NCBI GenBank assembly: GCA_938039675.1
Contig: CALHUI010000003.1
Span: forward strand, 434,001 to 498,000
Direction of reading: 5' to 3'
Origin: an uncultured Cytophagales bacterium
GTDB lineage: Bacteria > Bacteroidota > Bacteroidia > Cytophagales > Thermoflexibacteraceae
DNA length: 64,000 nucleotides
How positions within the stretch are numbered: the first letter of the stretch is position 1; every line of letters begins with the position of its first letter. The notes under the pieces were generated by a model. It had not been told where the DNA came from. It did no database searches and worked only from the letters and a program-made list of their open reading frames with translations. A program made the translations under genes and the position numbers. Positions 55,504 to 64,000 of the stretch are shown here, one piece after another.

Positions 55504-56202
55504 TTAATAATCTGTGATAATCAGCTCTACTCTCCGATTGACAAGATGCTCGGCATTGCTGCACTTAACGTCGCTTCGGCAGTGGTTCAGCAGCCGCGTT
55601 TCTCCGTAGCCTTTGGGGGTTATGCGCCTGCTGTCTATTCCTTTGCCAATCAGATAGTCTGCAATGCGAACGGCGCGCAGTTGCGAAAGCCTCAGATTGA
55701 AAGCATCATCGCCGCGGGAGTCGGTATGAACGGCTATTTCAACCTTGATGCGGCTGTTGAGCGAAAGCAGCAACTGCAATTGCAAAAGTGCGGGGTTAGA
55801 CTCCGGCAAAAGTGAATCGGAACCAATGTCAAAATAAATACTGTCTATTCGGAAGGGTTTGTCTTTCTCAATTTTATTCAACTTGATGGGTAGCCGAAAG
55901 TAGGACTGCTCGCCAATGGTGTTAATTTTAATAGCAGGCTGTGCAAAGTACTCTTTGTGCAGGGCTGTTATTAGGTATGATTGTCCTTGTTGCAAATTGA
56001 CTCTGTATTTACCCGTCTCGTTGGTCAAAATGCGCATTTGGTTGGTGCTGGTGTTAGACGTAACTACGACCAGTGCCTCGGCAATTGGGAGGTTATTGGA
56101 AGCATCGGTTACTTCCCCTTCAACAGTAGTATATGTAATTTTTTGAGCAGCCGCCGCTTGTAACCAAAAAGCGAAAATGAAAAACAGCCACTTTTTATGC
56201 AT
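55504..56202 (-). CDS. OmpA family protein with N-terminal CarboxypepD-like domain
   Basis: The start at 56202 (MHKKWLFFIFAFWLQAAAAQ) gives a clean signal peptide and 232 residues; the track start at 56337 runs into the mmcQ end. A carboxypeptidase-regulatory-like beta domain comes first (VEGEVTDASNNLPIAEALVVV). A C-terminal OmpA-like peptidoglycan-binding domain follows, with FDIGSDSLLPESNPALLQLQLLL, then VEIAVHTDSRGDDAFNLRLSQLRA and IDSRRITPKGYGE, in which the meso-diaminopimelate-binding Asp/Arg positions are kept. It anchors the outer membrane to peptidoglycan. Confidence 0.92.
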   Translation of the reverse strand: MHKKWLFFIFAFWLQAAAAQKITYTTVEGEVTDASNNLPIAEALVVVTSNTSTNQMRILTNETGKYRVNLQQGQSYLITALHKEYFAQPAIKINTIGEQSYFRLPIKLNKIEKDKPFRIDSIYFDIGSDSLLPESNPALLQLQLLLSLNSRIKVEIAVHTDSRGDDAFNLRLSQLRAVRIADYLIGKGIDSRRITPKGYGETRLLNHCRSDVKCSNAEHLVNRRVELIITDY

Positions 56203-56267
56203 CGGTTGAAGAAATTGCCTGAATAGATACCTGTACCTTTTTAGGAAGGCCGAGAAGCACAAGTTCA

Positions 56268-56564
56268 TTAGGAGTGGCGTACACATCGAATGATTTCCGC
56301 ATCGGGCACATCGCCGTTTACAACAATAGTGTTCCAATGCTTTTTGTTCGTATGACAGCCCGGCTTTATGTCGTTGTGCTTTTCGCGCAGCTCAATGGCA
56401 GTTTCGGGGTCGCATTTTACATTAATGCTTTCAAAATCATCCATATCAGTAAGGGCAAATATTTTGCCGCTTACCTTAAAAACCAGTGTTTGTTCGTCAA
56501 AAGGAAACTCCTCGATAGCCCCTGCCAGCGAAAGGCAAAATTCTCTGAAAGCCTCTATATGCAT
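56268..56564 (-). CDS. MmcQ/YjbR family protein, C-terminus lost by frameshift
   Basis: The ORF has 98 residues and clearly belongs to the MmcQ/YjbR family (FREFCLSLAGAIEEFPFDEQTLVFKVSGKIFALTD, CHTNKKHWNTIVVNG). It ends abruptly at IIRCVRHS. The normal continuation, ELVLLGLPKKVQVSIQ, is present one base out of frame directly after. Removing one A from TCCTAATGAA restores HSYELVLLGLPKK and a 122-residue protein that would stop at 56195, overlapping the ompA-like start. So this is a recent single-base insertion or a sequence error. The family is small, of YjbR fold and of unclear function. Confidence 0.8.
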   Translation of the reverse strand: MHIEAFREFCLSLAGAIEEFPFDEQTLVFKVSGKIFALTDMDDFESINVKCDPETAIELREKHNDIKPGCHTNKKHWNTIVVNGDVPDAEIIRCVRHS

Positions 56565-56609
56565 ATGCTTGCGATTGTATGCATATGCAATTAATAAAAA
56601 AGTGAAAAC

Positions 56610-56825
56610 TTACAGGAAGAGCCTGCGAACAATAATGACAATCAAGCAAAAAAGAAACATCAGAATAGAAATGCGGTTGATGCCATGCATCATGCGCAGG
56701 TTGAAATTGATATGCCCACTGCCGCCGTCTTTCTTAAAAACACGCAGAAAATAGCCTAACATAGGGCCTAAGGAAAGATAATCGGCGAGAGTATTTTTCT
56801 CTCTTTTAACGGGTTCTTGTGTCAT
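56610..56825 (-). CDS. Small membrane protein (DUF6728-like)
   Basis: The protein has 71 residues. A charged N-terminus (KREKNTLADYLSLGPMLGYFLRVFKKDG) is followed by the motif INFNLRMMHGINRISI and one C-terminal membrane helix (LMFLFCLIVIIVRRLF). The NLRMMHGINRISI phrase recurs in a small conserved protein of Bacteroidota that I recall as DUF6728; this is recollection, not a search result. Function unknown. Confidence 0.7.
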   Translation of the reverse strand: MTQEPVKREKNTLADYLSLGPMLGYFLRVFKKDGGSGHINFNLRMMHGINRISILMFLFCLIVIIVRRLFL

Positions 56826-56846
56826 AATTTTTCATTTGTTTATTGT

Positions 56847-56878
56847 AAACTCGACAGGTTTAGAAGCCTGTCGGGTTT
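56847..56878. repeat. Intergenic palindrome, copy 2 (CGACAGGTTT...GCCTGTCGGG)
   Basis: AAACTCGACAGGTT pairs with AGCCTGTCGGGTTT across a four-base loop, with two T-G wobbles. The GACAGG/CCTGTC core matches the palindrome at 4619-4641. It lies in the divergent gap between the DUF6728-like and PLP-enzyme genes. Confidence 0.55.
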
Positions 56879-56977
56879 GGAAGATATCAGCCTTTTTAAC
56901 CGCAAAATTAAGCCATCTGTTTAGCACACTCTGAAAAAGTTTCCGATATTGTCAAACTTTTAACAGTTCCTGACCAT

Positions 56978-58252
56978 ATGCAAAGACGCAGTTTCATCCG
57001 TAAAACGGTGGCAGCTACTGCCGGAAGTGCCTTCTTGTTACACAACGATACGCTTGCCGCTTTGGCACATGAACTCTCCGGTTTTCGGCGCGACAATACC
57101 GAACAACTGGCACGCGATGAGCGTTTCTGGCTGCCCGTGCAGCGGGCTTTTCGTCCTTCCCCCCATTTTATCAATTTGGAAAACGGCTATTTTAGCCCCA
57201 TGCCGCTGGAAACGCAAGAGGCATGGATGGATAACATTCGGGAAATTAACGGCTTACATACTTTTTATATGCGCCGCAGACAGTTCAGCGAACGTGAAAA
57301 CATCCGTCAAATGTTAGCAGAGCTGGCGGGAGTATCACCCGACGAAGTTGCTCTGCTGCGCAATACGACCGAAGCGTTGGATAACCTGATTATGGGCTTG
57401 CCGCTGCAAAAAGGCGATGAGTTTATCATTACCGACCAAGATTATCCCAACATGGTGGAAGCGGCGCATATGCGTGCCAAACGCGAGGGGATTGTGGTGA
57501 AAACCATTGCCCTGCCGCTGCATCCGAAAAGCGATGCGGATGTGCTGCAAGCCTACGAGCGGGCAATGACCGCCCGAACAAAAGCGATGCTCGTAACGCA
57601 TGTGATTAACCTGACGGGGCAGGTGTTGCCTGTGCGCGAACTGTGCCAATTGGGCAAACGCCGCCAAGTGGAAGTATTGGTAGATGGAGCGCACGCCTTT
57701 GGGCAACTGAATTTCAAAATCCCTGATTTGGACTGCGACTACTACGGTACAAGTTTGCACAAATGGCTTTGTGCGCCGCTTGGTTCGGGAATGCTGTATA
57801 TCCGCAAAGAAAAAATTGCGCATATTTGGCCGCTTTTCGGCGATGTTTCCACGGGTGAAGACAACATCCGCAAGTTTGAGCGCAACGGTACGCAGCCCTG
57901 TTCCAACCATTTGGCAATTGCCAATGCCATTCGTTTTCATCAGTTAATCGGCAGTGAATTGAAGGAAGAACGACTGCGCTATTTGTGCCACTATTGGGCG
58001 GAAAAAGTTGCCGATTGGTCGCATATCACACTCAACATGCCGCTGGCGCGTGGGCTTTCCTGTGCGCTGGGCAATGTTGCGGTAAAAGGCATGACGCCTG
58101 CCCAATTGGCCGATTTTCTATACGATAAACATCGGATTTTTACCGTGGCTATTGATATGCCGACCGTGAAAGGCGTGCGAATTACGCCACACCTGTACAC
58201 TACCCTTTCCGACTTGGATAAATTAGTGGCAGCGCTGAAAAGTCTTGCCTGA
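56978..58252 (+). CDS. Aminotransferase class V-fold PLP enzyme with Tat-like signal
   Basis: The protein has 424 residues. The N-terminus MQRRSFIRKTVAATAGSAFLL is a twin-arginine-type signal. The rest is a fold-type I, class V PLP enzyme related to cysteine desulfurases and isopenicillin-N epimerase: NLENGYFSPMP, LRNTTEALDNLI, the PLP-ring Asp in VEVLVDGAHAFGQ (D236) and the Schiff-base lysine K262 in YYGTSLHKWLCAPLGSGML. No catalytic cysteine loop is evident, so sulfur mobilisation is unlikely. If exported, it would fold with PLP in the cytoplasm first, consistent with Tat. The substrate is unknown. Confidence 0.9.
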   Translation: MQRRSFIRKTVAATAGSAFLLHNDTLAALAHELSGFRRDNTEQLARDERFWLPVQRAFRPSPHFINLENGYFSPMPLETQEAWMDNIREINGLHTFYMRRRQFSERENIRQMLAELAGVSPDEVALLRNTTEALDNLIMGLPLQKGDEFIITDQDYPNMVEAAHMRAKREGIVVKTIALPLHPKSDADVLQAYERAMTARTKAMLVTHVINLTGQVLPVRELCQLGKRRQVEVLVDGAHAFGQLNFKIPDLDCDYYGTSLHKWLCAPLGSGMLYIRKEKIAHIWPLFGDVSTGEDNIRKFERNGTQPCSNHLAIANAIRFHQLIGSELKEERLRYLCHYWAEKVADWSHITLNMPLARGLSCALGNVAVKGMTPAQLADFLYDKHRIFTVAIDMPTVKGVRITPHLYTTLSDLDKLVAALKSLA

Positions 58253-58258
58253 ATTGCA

Positions 58259-58266
58259 TACCTTTG
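58259..58266 (+). promoter_or_regulatory. TAnnTTTG -7 box of ychF
   Basis: TACCTTTG matches the -7 consensus 20 bases upstream of the ychF ATG and immediately after the stop of the PLP enzyme. No standard -33 partner is present. Confidence 0.4.
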
Positions 58267-58286
58267 AAATCTGAAAATAAGACACC

Positions 58287-59387
58287 ATGGGACTGAAATG
58301 CGGTATTGTCGGTTTGCCCAACGTTGGCAAATCTACTTTGTTTAATGCGCTATCCAACGCCAAAGCCGAAGCGGCAAACTATCCGTTCTGTACAATTGAG
58401 CCTAACGTAGGCGTAGTAACCGTTCCCGATGAGCGGTTAGACCTTTTGGCCGAAATCGTCAATCCGCAAAAGGTAATTCCTACGATTATTGAGTTTGTGG
58501 ACATTGCCGGCTTGGTGAAAGGTGCCAGCAAAGGCGAAGGGTTGGGCAATCAGTTTTTGGCCAATATCCGTGAGGTGGATGCAATTATCCACGTGATTCG
58601 CTGTTTTGAAGACGAAAACGTGGTACACGTGGCAGGCAAAGTCGATCCGGTTGCCGACAAGGAAATAATTGATACTGAACTCCAACTCCGCGATTTGGAT
58701 TCGGTAGAGAAAAAATTAGCCAAAGTGCAGCGTGCTGCCAAATCGGGCGATGCCAAAAGCAAAAAAGAACTGGCAGCCTTAGAGAAATTCAAGGCACATC
58801 TGGAACAAGGCAAAAACGTGCGGATGATGGAAGCCGAAGCAGACGAGTGGGAAGCCGTAGCCGATCTGTTTCTGCTCACGCAGAAGCCTGTGATCTATGC
58901 AGCAAACGTAAAAGAGGCAGACCTTGCTAAAGGTGGTAATCAGTACGTAGAACAACTCAAAGAAGCCGTTAAAGACGAAAATGCACAGGTAGTGGTGATT
59001 TGCGCTGCCATTGAAGCCCAGATAGCTTCTTTGGAAGACGCGGAAGAACGTAAAATGTTTCTGGAAGAATATGGCCTGAAAAACTCAGGCTTAGACCGCC
59101 TCATTCGCGCTTCGTATGAGCTATTGAACCTGATAACTTACTTTACGGCAGGCGAAAAAGAAGTGCGTGCATGGACGATTCATCGCGGGTGGAAAGCTCC
59201 GCAGGCTGCCGGTGTAATCCACTCCGACTTTGAGCGCGGATTCATCAAAGCTGAGGTAATCAAACTGCCCGATTACGTGAAATATCGCACTGAGGCCGCT
59301 TGCCGTGAGGCCGGTAAAATAGCCATTGAGGGCAAAGAATATGTAGTGCAAGATGGAGACATTATGCACTTCCGTTTTAATGTGTAA
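58287..59387 (+). CDS. ychF: Redox-regulated ATPase YchF (Obg-like)
   Basis: This universal Obg-family P-loop NTPase prefers ATP and binds ribosomes. It has 366 residues. G1 is [10 protein letters not shown]3 is [20 protein letters not shown], and the G4 region NVKEAD is atypical in place of NKxD, as in all YchF. An inserted coiled coil is present, and the C-terminal TGS domain starts around [20 protein letters not shown] and ends DIMHFRFNV. The protein is intact. Confidence 0.97.
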   Translation: MGLKCGIVGLPNVGKSTLFNALSNAKAEAANYPFCTIEPNVGVVTVPDERLDLLAEIVNPQKVIPTIIEFVDIAGLVKGASKGEGLGNQFLANIREVDAIIHVIRCFEDENVVHVAGKVDPVADKEIIDTELQLRDLDSVEKKLAKVQRAAKSGDAKSKKELAALEKFKAHLEQGKNVRMMEAEADEWEAVADLFLLTQKPVIYAANVKEADLAKGGNQYVEQLKEAVKDENAQVVVICAAIEAQIASLEDAEERKMFLEEYGLKNSGLDRLIRASYELLNLITYFTAGEKEVRAWTIHRGWKAPQAAGVIHSDFERGFIKAEVIKLPDYVKYRTEAACREAGKIAIEGKEYVVQDGDIMHFRFNV

Positions 59388-59417
59388 ATTTTGAAAATCA
59401 GATACTACGTATTTTCT

Positions 59418-59449
59418 GCCATCCTGCGTGTTCGCAGGGTGGCTTTTTT
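59418..59449 (+). terminator. ychF terminator
   Basis: GCCATCCTGCG pairs with CGCAGGGTGGC (one T-G wobble) around TGTT and is followed by TTTTTT. A clear intrinsic terminator 30 bases after the stop. Confidence 0.9.
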
Positions 59450-59514
59450 GGGTTGCGAGTGGAAGACTATACACAAAGCAAATGCTTTAATGATTGCTGA
59501 TAAATTCAATTTTT

Positions 59515-60888
59515 TTATTTAGATTTGATATAACTACCTGCTATCATGCTAAAAATACTGACTAATGTAGCGTAAATCAGCGGTGGAGTTTCTGTTTCCA
59601 GCAGAATGCAAAGCAGCCATACAAACATACCGCTGACCATAGAGGCAACAGCACCCAATGAATTTGCTTTTTTCCAATATAAGCCTGCCGTTAGTGGCGC
59701 AAAAAGCGAAACCAACGTAAAAGCTGATGCCATAGCTGCCAATTCGTAGATACTGGTGCTCATGTTGGCCATTACGGCAGAAAGTACTGCTACGGCAACA
59801 ACAGAGCCGCGCATTAAGTGGAGCATCTGACGGTCGGAAAGTTTTGTACCCTTAAAAAGGGGTTTGAGAATGTTTTCACCCAAAACGGCTGCGGGAGCCA
59901 GAATTGCCCCACTTGTCGTGCTCAGAATGGCCGATAGCAATGCACCCATAAAAAGAATTTGCAACCACGGTTCCGTATGCTGCATGACCATTATCGGCAG
60001 TGCCAGCTGTGTGTCGCCTTTCATAATGTCAGAGTACAAAATGCTGCCGCAAAGACTAATAATCAGCGGCATAATGCCGATAGAAAGATACATAACCCCG
60101 CTCAGGAAAGAAGCATGGACGGCAGCTTTGGCAGACTTTGACGATATAATACGCTGGAAAAGGTCTTGTGAAGGGATAGAACCCAGCCCCAGCGTAATCA
60201 GCGCAGCGATGTAATGGGTGATGCCCAACCAAGAAAACTCAGGTGTAATGTTGAAAAAGCCCTTTGGTGTATGTTGATGGATGGCTTCCCAGCCGCCTAC
60301 ATCTGTCCATAAACGGCTCATCAGAAAAAATAGCCCGACAATAATGATAAAAGTTTGCAGAAAGTCAGTAATGGAAACTGCCCACATGCCGCCAATGTAG
60401 GTATAAAACAATACAACTATCATGGAGAGCCAGATACCCCACATCATTGGCAGGCCGGTGATGGTTTGCAGCAGCAGCCCCAGTGCCACTAACTGTGCGG
60501 CAATCCACCCGAAATAGGATGGCACCATAAAAATAGCAGAAATCAACTCTGCCTTTCTGCCAAAACGAATGCCGAAAAAATCGTTGATTGTTAGTATATT
60601 AAGTTTGTAGAGGGGTTTGGCGTAAAAAAAACCGACCATGATAAAGCATAGAGCAGCCCCAACCGGGTCTTCAATAATGCCCATTGCTCCCTTCTCAATA
60701 AATTTAGAGGAAGCCCCCATCAGCGTTTCCGAACCAAACCATGTAGCAAAGAGTGCTGCCGCTGTAACAAGCATTGGCAGTTGCTTGCCTGCCACCAGAA
60801 AGTCTTCTGTGGTAGTAACTTTTCGCGAAGCCCAATAACCAATTAAAATGGTAATGAGTAGGTAAATGATAATGAAGCCGAGCAGCAT
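59515..60888 (-). CDS. Sodium:solute symporter (SSS family)
   Basis: This inner-membrane Na+-coupled transporter has 457 residues and about 12-13 helices. Features are the start FIIIYLLITILIGYWASRKV, TTEDFLVAGKQLP, a TM1-TM2 ATWFGSETLMGASS region, GGMWAVSITDFLQTFIIIVG (the SSS signature helix) and a GALLSAILSTTSGAILAPAAVLGEN helix with the Ser/Thr-rich Na+ site. The substrate class cannot be read with confidence from sequence alone. Confidence 0.92.
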   Translation of the reverse strand: MLLGFIIIYLLITILIGYWASRKVTTTEDFLVAGKQLPMLVTAAALFATWFGSETLMGASSKFIEKGAMGIIEDPVGAALCFIMVGFFYAKPLYKLNILTINDFFGIRFGRKAELISAIFMVPSYFGWIAAQLVALGLLLQTITGLPMMWGIWLSMIVVLFYTYIGGMWAVSITDFLQTFIIIVGLFFLMSRLWTDVGGWEAIHQHTPKGFFNITPEFSWLGITHYIAALITLGLGSIPSQDLFQRIISSKSAKAAVHASFLSGVMYLSIGIMPLIISLCGSILYSDIMKGDTQLALPIMVMQHTEPWLQILFMGALLSAILSTTSGAILAPAAVLGENILKPLFKGTKLSDRQMLHLMRGSVVAVAVLSAVMANMSTSIYELAAMASAFTLVSLFAPLTAGLYWKKANSLGAVASMVSGMFVWLLCILLETETPPLIYATLVSIFSMIAGSYIKSK

Positions 60889-61015
60889 AACACGGAAAAA
60901 TCAAGGAAAAATGCATAATTTGAATCGTCGAGGAGCATTGCCATAGGACTCTCAGCCTGTAACAAATGTTAGTGCTCTATCCGATAGGTGAAACTTTCAA
61001 CAACAAATTACAAAA

Positions 61016-62068
61016 ATGGAAAACGAAATTTATGTGCTTCTCGAGAAAATGCCGTCTAAAAATGTGGCAATCAGCTATTTGCTTGGCGGGTTTGTGCTTG
61101 CCGCAGCAGGCTGGATATTTGGCGGCGTGCTTGCTTTTCTACTGGGGGCGGTCGGGCTGATTGGTATGGGGGTAGGTGCCGTGCAATATTTTTCAAAACC
61201 TGTACAGAAAGTACTGCTCAACGAAGAGCGGCTGGCCTTGCAGTCGGTGGGTAAGACGCAACAAATTGCGCTGGCTGAAATCAGCAAGGCAGAGTTGCAG
61301 CAATTAGCCGACGGGAAAGTGCAAAAAATTCCCTTGCAGCAAGTGCAATCGTTCACCGCTAATAACAAGGCCATACTGACCATTACCGACAGTAAAGGGC
61401 AGCGTATTGAAATTCCTGCGGCCAAATTCGGTCTTTCCGACTTTGAAAGCCTTGTGTATGTATTGCAAACACAACTTGCAGGCGCAAACATGCTGCCCGA
61501 TGCTTTGCAATACGATGCACTAATTGAAGAAAATAAGCAATACATCCGCAAAGACGAGCAACTCAAAGAATCGCTCACCAAAAACCTGCTTGATGGCTTT
61601 AAGGCGCTGTATGTACCGCGAGGCGAACTGTACCTTAAAGAGCATCCCGAAGCGGTTGTACTGTTTAAGCATCAGCCTAACCCCAACGATGGAGCGACCT
61701 ATTTTTTGGACAATGATTACCAGCCCGGGCTCAACGAGCAAGCCATTCAGCAAGGGGCGCAGTTGCTGTTGCAGGCACAGCAAAACCTAACAACCGTTAA
61801 TAAGCGCATAGAAGCCTACCGACAAATTGCTGACAAATTGTCAGGTATGAAACAGGAGTTGCTGGCGCAGCAAAAACTTGCACAGGCAGGGGCAGAACTC
61901 AAATCTTTGGCGGCACAAAATCAGCGCGGCCGGGAGGCGCAAAGCAACCACGACCTGCAAATTACAACCTTCCATCAGCTAAAGCAACTCACTGCCGACC
62001 TGAATAGCATTCAGGACTTAGGTAATGCTTCTATATTGGCAGAAGTAGATAAAATTCTGAACGGTTGA
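61016..62068 (+). CDS. Membrane-anchored coiled-coil protein of unknown function
   Basis: The protein has 350 residues. Two close hydrophobic helices near the N-terminus (VAISYLLGGFVLAAAGWIFGG and VLAFLLGAVGLIGMGVGAV) are followed by a small beta domain (KILLNEERLAL-type strands, QQVQSFTANNKAILTITDSKGQRIEIP). That domain resembles bacterial PH-like modules of membrane proteins, an inference from strand pattern. The C-terminal half is helical and Gln/Ala-rich (LLLQAQQNLTTVNKRIEAY, ELLAQQKLAQAGAELKSLAAQ), predicting a coiled coil. I do not recognise the family. Confidence 0.6.
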   Translation: MENEIYVLLEKMPSKNVAISYLLGGFVLAAAGWIFGGVLAFLLGAVGLIGMGVGAVQYFSKPVQKVLLNEERLALQSVGKTQQIALAEISKAELQQLADGKVQKIPLQQVQSFTANNKAILTITDSKGQRIEIPAAKFGLSDFESLVYVLQTQLAGANMLPDALQYDALIEENKQYIRKDEQLKESLTKNLLDGFKALYVPRGELYLKEHPEAVVLFKHQPNPNDGATYFLDNDYQPGLNEQAIQQGAQLLLQAQQNLTTVNKRIEAYRQIADKLSGMKQELLAQQKLAQAGAELKSLAAQNQRGREAQSNHDLQITTFHQLKQLTADLNSIQDLGNASILAEVDKILNG

Positions 62069-62280
62069 TAGCACATTATTTCCTTTCTGTGACTTCTGTA
62101 CGGCATACTTAACCATTGCTGTCGGCAGTGCACCAAAAGATGCCGCCTTTTATTTTCGGGGTTGAAGTCTCTACTGCAACAGGAAAAGTACACAGTTTTT
62201 TAAAATCACAACTGTGCAGGCCGTTGGTTTAGCGTGGGATAGGTTTACTTTTGCCATTATTGCAAAATCAATTAAATACG

Positions 62281-64000
62281 ATGATGAGAACAAAACTCTT
62301 TGTGTTACTGGCTGCTCTATGGCTAACCGGCAGCATTTGGGCGCAGCAGCTTGCTTACCAACTCAGCATAGATGCCCCGCATACGCACTATGTGGATGTG
62401 GAAATCCGTTTTGAAAATCTGCCTGCCAACATCCAAAAACGCGGCTACGTGGACTTTAAAATGCCTGTTTGGGCACCCGGTTCGTATTTAGTACGCGAAT
62501 TTGCTAAAAATGTGGAAGGTGAAACTGCCAAAGACCTCAACGGCAATGCTCTCAAATTCCAAAAAATCAATAAAAACAACTGGCGCGTGCAGTTGGGCAC
62601 GGCAAAAGGTGTTGTATTCAGCTACAAGGTATATGCTTTTGAGCAATCTGTTCGCACCAGTTTTGTAGATGATTCGCATGCTTTCATCAGTCCTTCGGGC
62701 GTGTTCATGTTCCCCGATGGCTTTGTAAATCTGCCTTCTACGATTCGCATTAAGCCTTACAAAGAGTGGAAAGAAATTTCCTGCACCTTAGAAAAAGTAA
62801 ATGGCGACAAGTACACCCTGCGCGCTCCTAACTACGACGAACTGGCAGATGCTCCCATTGAAATCGGCAATCAGAAAATCATTTCCTTCACCGCTGCGGG
62901 CGTACCTCACCAATATGCCATGTACGGCGTAGCACAATACGACGAAGAACGCCTCGTTCGCGACACAAAAGCCATTATTGAAGCAGCAGTAGAAATTTTT
63001 GGCGAATTGCCCTGCAAAGAGTACATTTTTATTGTACACAACCTCGGCGGCGGTGCTACCGGCGGTCTGGAACACTTGAACTCAACCGTTTTGGCAGTGA
63101 ACCGCAATGCTTATCAGACGCAAAGCGGCTATCTGGGCTTTTTGCGACTGGCTGCTCATGAGTATTTCCACCTGTGGAATGTAAAACGCCTGCGCCCCGA
63201 TGTGCTCGGCCCGTTTGATTATGACAACGAAAACTACACCCGCCAACTCTGGATGGCTGAAGGTTTTACTTCTTATTATGACGACTTGATTGTGCGCCGC
63301 GCCGGTCTGATTGACGAAAATGCTTACCTGCGCAGTGTGGCTGCCAATATCAATGAACATGAAAATGCCCCGGGCAGCAAGGTGCAGTCTGTAGCCGAAG
63401 CCAGTTTTGATGCGTGGATTAAGTATTACCGCCGCAACGAAAACTCCATCAACAGCAGCATTTCCTATTACGGCTCGGGAGCAAGAGTAGCCATGCTCAT
63501 TGACTTGGAAATTCTCCACAACAGCAAAGGGCAGAAAAGTTTAGACGATGTGATGCGTGCCCTCTATGCCGACACCTACAAAAAAGCCAATCGCGGTTTT
63601 ACCGAAGCTGAACTGAAAAAGGCCTGCGAAGCAGCTGCCGGAAAAAATCTGGATGACATTTTCAATGACTACGTATTTGGGACAAAGCCAACCAATTACG
63701 AAAAATACCTTGCCTATGCGGGCTTGCGCTTGAGCGTAACTCCCGACAATACACCAAGCCTTGGCATGACTACTGCCGACGAAAATAACCGCATCATTGT
63801 AAAAGTAACCCGCAAAGATGCACCCGCCTATAACGACGGCATTAACGTAAATGATGAAATTATCGCCATAGACGGCTTTCGTATGAGCAATACAGCGGCT
63901 ATGGATGCCCACATTGCCAATCGAAAAATAGGCGATGCCGTAAAAATTACTCTTGCACGCAACGGTCTTATCCGAGAAATGACAGTAAAAGTAGGTACCG
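62281..64000 (+). CDS. M61 family metallopeptidase with PDZ domain (runs off the window)
   Basis: The ORF track omits this gene because no stop is reached; 573 codons are visible. The start MMRTKLFVLLAALWLTGSIWA is a signal peptide. The N-terminal beta domain (FKMPVWAPGSYLVREFAKN) is typical of M61 glycyl aminopeptidases. The zinc site H293-E-Y-F-H297 is preceded by LGGGATGGLEHLNS and followed by the third ligand Glu in WMAEGFTSYYDDL. A PDZ-like domain starts near residue 480 (GLRLSVTPDN ... IIVKVTRKDAPAYNDGINVNDEIIAIDG). It is a periplasmic peptidase. Most of the protein is present. Confidence 0.95.
   Translation, partial: MMRTKLFVLLAALWLTGSIWAQQLAYQLSIDAPHTHYVDVEIRFENLPANIQKRGYVDFKMPVWAPGSYLVREFAKNVEGETAKDLNGNALKFQKINKNNWRVQLGTAKGVVFSYKVYAFEQSVRTSFVDDSHAFISPSGVFMFPDGFVNLPSTIRIKPYKEWKEISCTLEKVNGDKYTLRAPNYDELADAPIEIGNQKIISFTAAGVPHQYAMYGVAQYDEERLVRDTKAIIEAAVEIFGELPCKEYIFIVHNLGGGATGGLEHLNSTVLAVNRNAYQTQSGYLGFLRLAAHEYFHLWNVKRLRPDVLGPFDYDNENYTRQLWMAEGFTSYYDDLIVRRAGLIDENAYLRSVAANINEHENAPGSKVQSVAEASFDAWIKYYRRNENSINSSISYYGSGARVAMLIDLEILHNSKGQKSLDDVMRALYADTYKKANRGFTEAELKKACEAAAGKNLDDIFNDYVFGTKPTNYEKYLAYAGLRLSVTPDNTPSLGMTTADENNRIIVKVTRKDAPAYNDGINVNDEIIAIDGFRMSNTAAMDAHIANRKIGDAVKITLARNGLIREMTVKVGT

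Overview
The window reads as a chromosomal segment of a Bacteroidota bacterium, most likely a Cytophagales-type gliding or T9SS-bearing organism. The evidence is a T9SS type B (CHU_C) sorted protein, FecR/TonB-dependent receptor genes with STN and DUF4974 domains, an OstA-like LPS protein, MORN-repeat and SBBP/PKD proteins, and TAnnTTTG promoter boxes placed directly upstream of start codons with no Shine-Dalgarno sequences. GC content is moderate and gene density high. I see no transposase, integrase, prophage, CRISPR array or rRNA operon. One tRNA gene is present (tRNA-Leu CAA).

Layout. 1-10 kb: the start of an exported protein, a YihY/BrkB membrane protein, a divergent protein with a catalytically dead caspase fold plus TPR repeats, recA, an OstA-like protein, nrdB, an Omp85-type barrel and prmC. 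10-24 kb: glmS, a run of secreted or outer-membrane proteins, a secreted esterase, a GCS2-CBS fusion, a TPR protein, etfBA, a LOG protein, a lipoprotein serine hydrolase and an Fe-S (PhrB-type) photolyase. 24-34 kb: truB-ribF, tRNA-Leu, accC, a TPR lipid-side protein, an orphan ParA and a transglutaminase-like protein. This stretch also holds three decayed loci: a SpoIIAA/STAS-like gene, a UPF0175/DUF3368 toxin-antitoxin pair, and an internally deleted sensor kinase.

34-46 kb: a minus-strand block with a FecR anti-sigma factor, a TonB-dependent receptor, an AEC transporter and a dicarboxylate/amino-acid symporter. It is preceded by a 1435-residue T9SS adhesin-like protein and a Ca2+/Na+ exchanger. 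The ECF sigma gene expected upstream of fecR is missing. 46-56 kb: an MpaB-type oxygenase, a 17-repeat MORN protein, a muramidase-like protein, ruvB, a receiver-only response regulator, an amino-sugar pair (ROK kinase and NagX-like acetyltransferase), lepA, PspC and an OmpA lipoprotein-like protein. 56-64 kb: MmcQ (frameshifted), a Tat-type PLP enzyme, ychF, a sodium:solute symporter, an unknown membrane coiled-coil protein and an M61 peptidase that runs off the end.

Most of the window is ordinary housekeeping and envelope biology. I do not see a convincing complete new system. The items most worth a second look are the pseudo-caspase/TPR protein with four C-terminal W-A-Y repeats, the GCS2-CBS fusion, the sigma-less FecR/TonB receptor/organic-acid transporter block, the predicted leaderless promoters, and the cluster of indel-broken genes (which could partly be assembly error).
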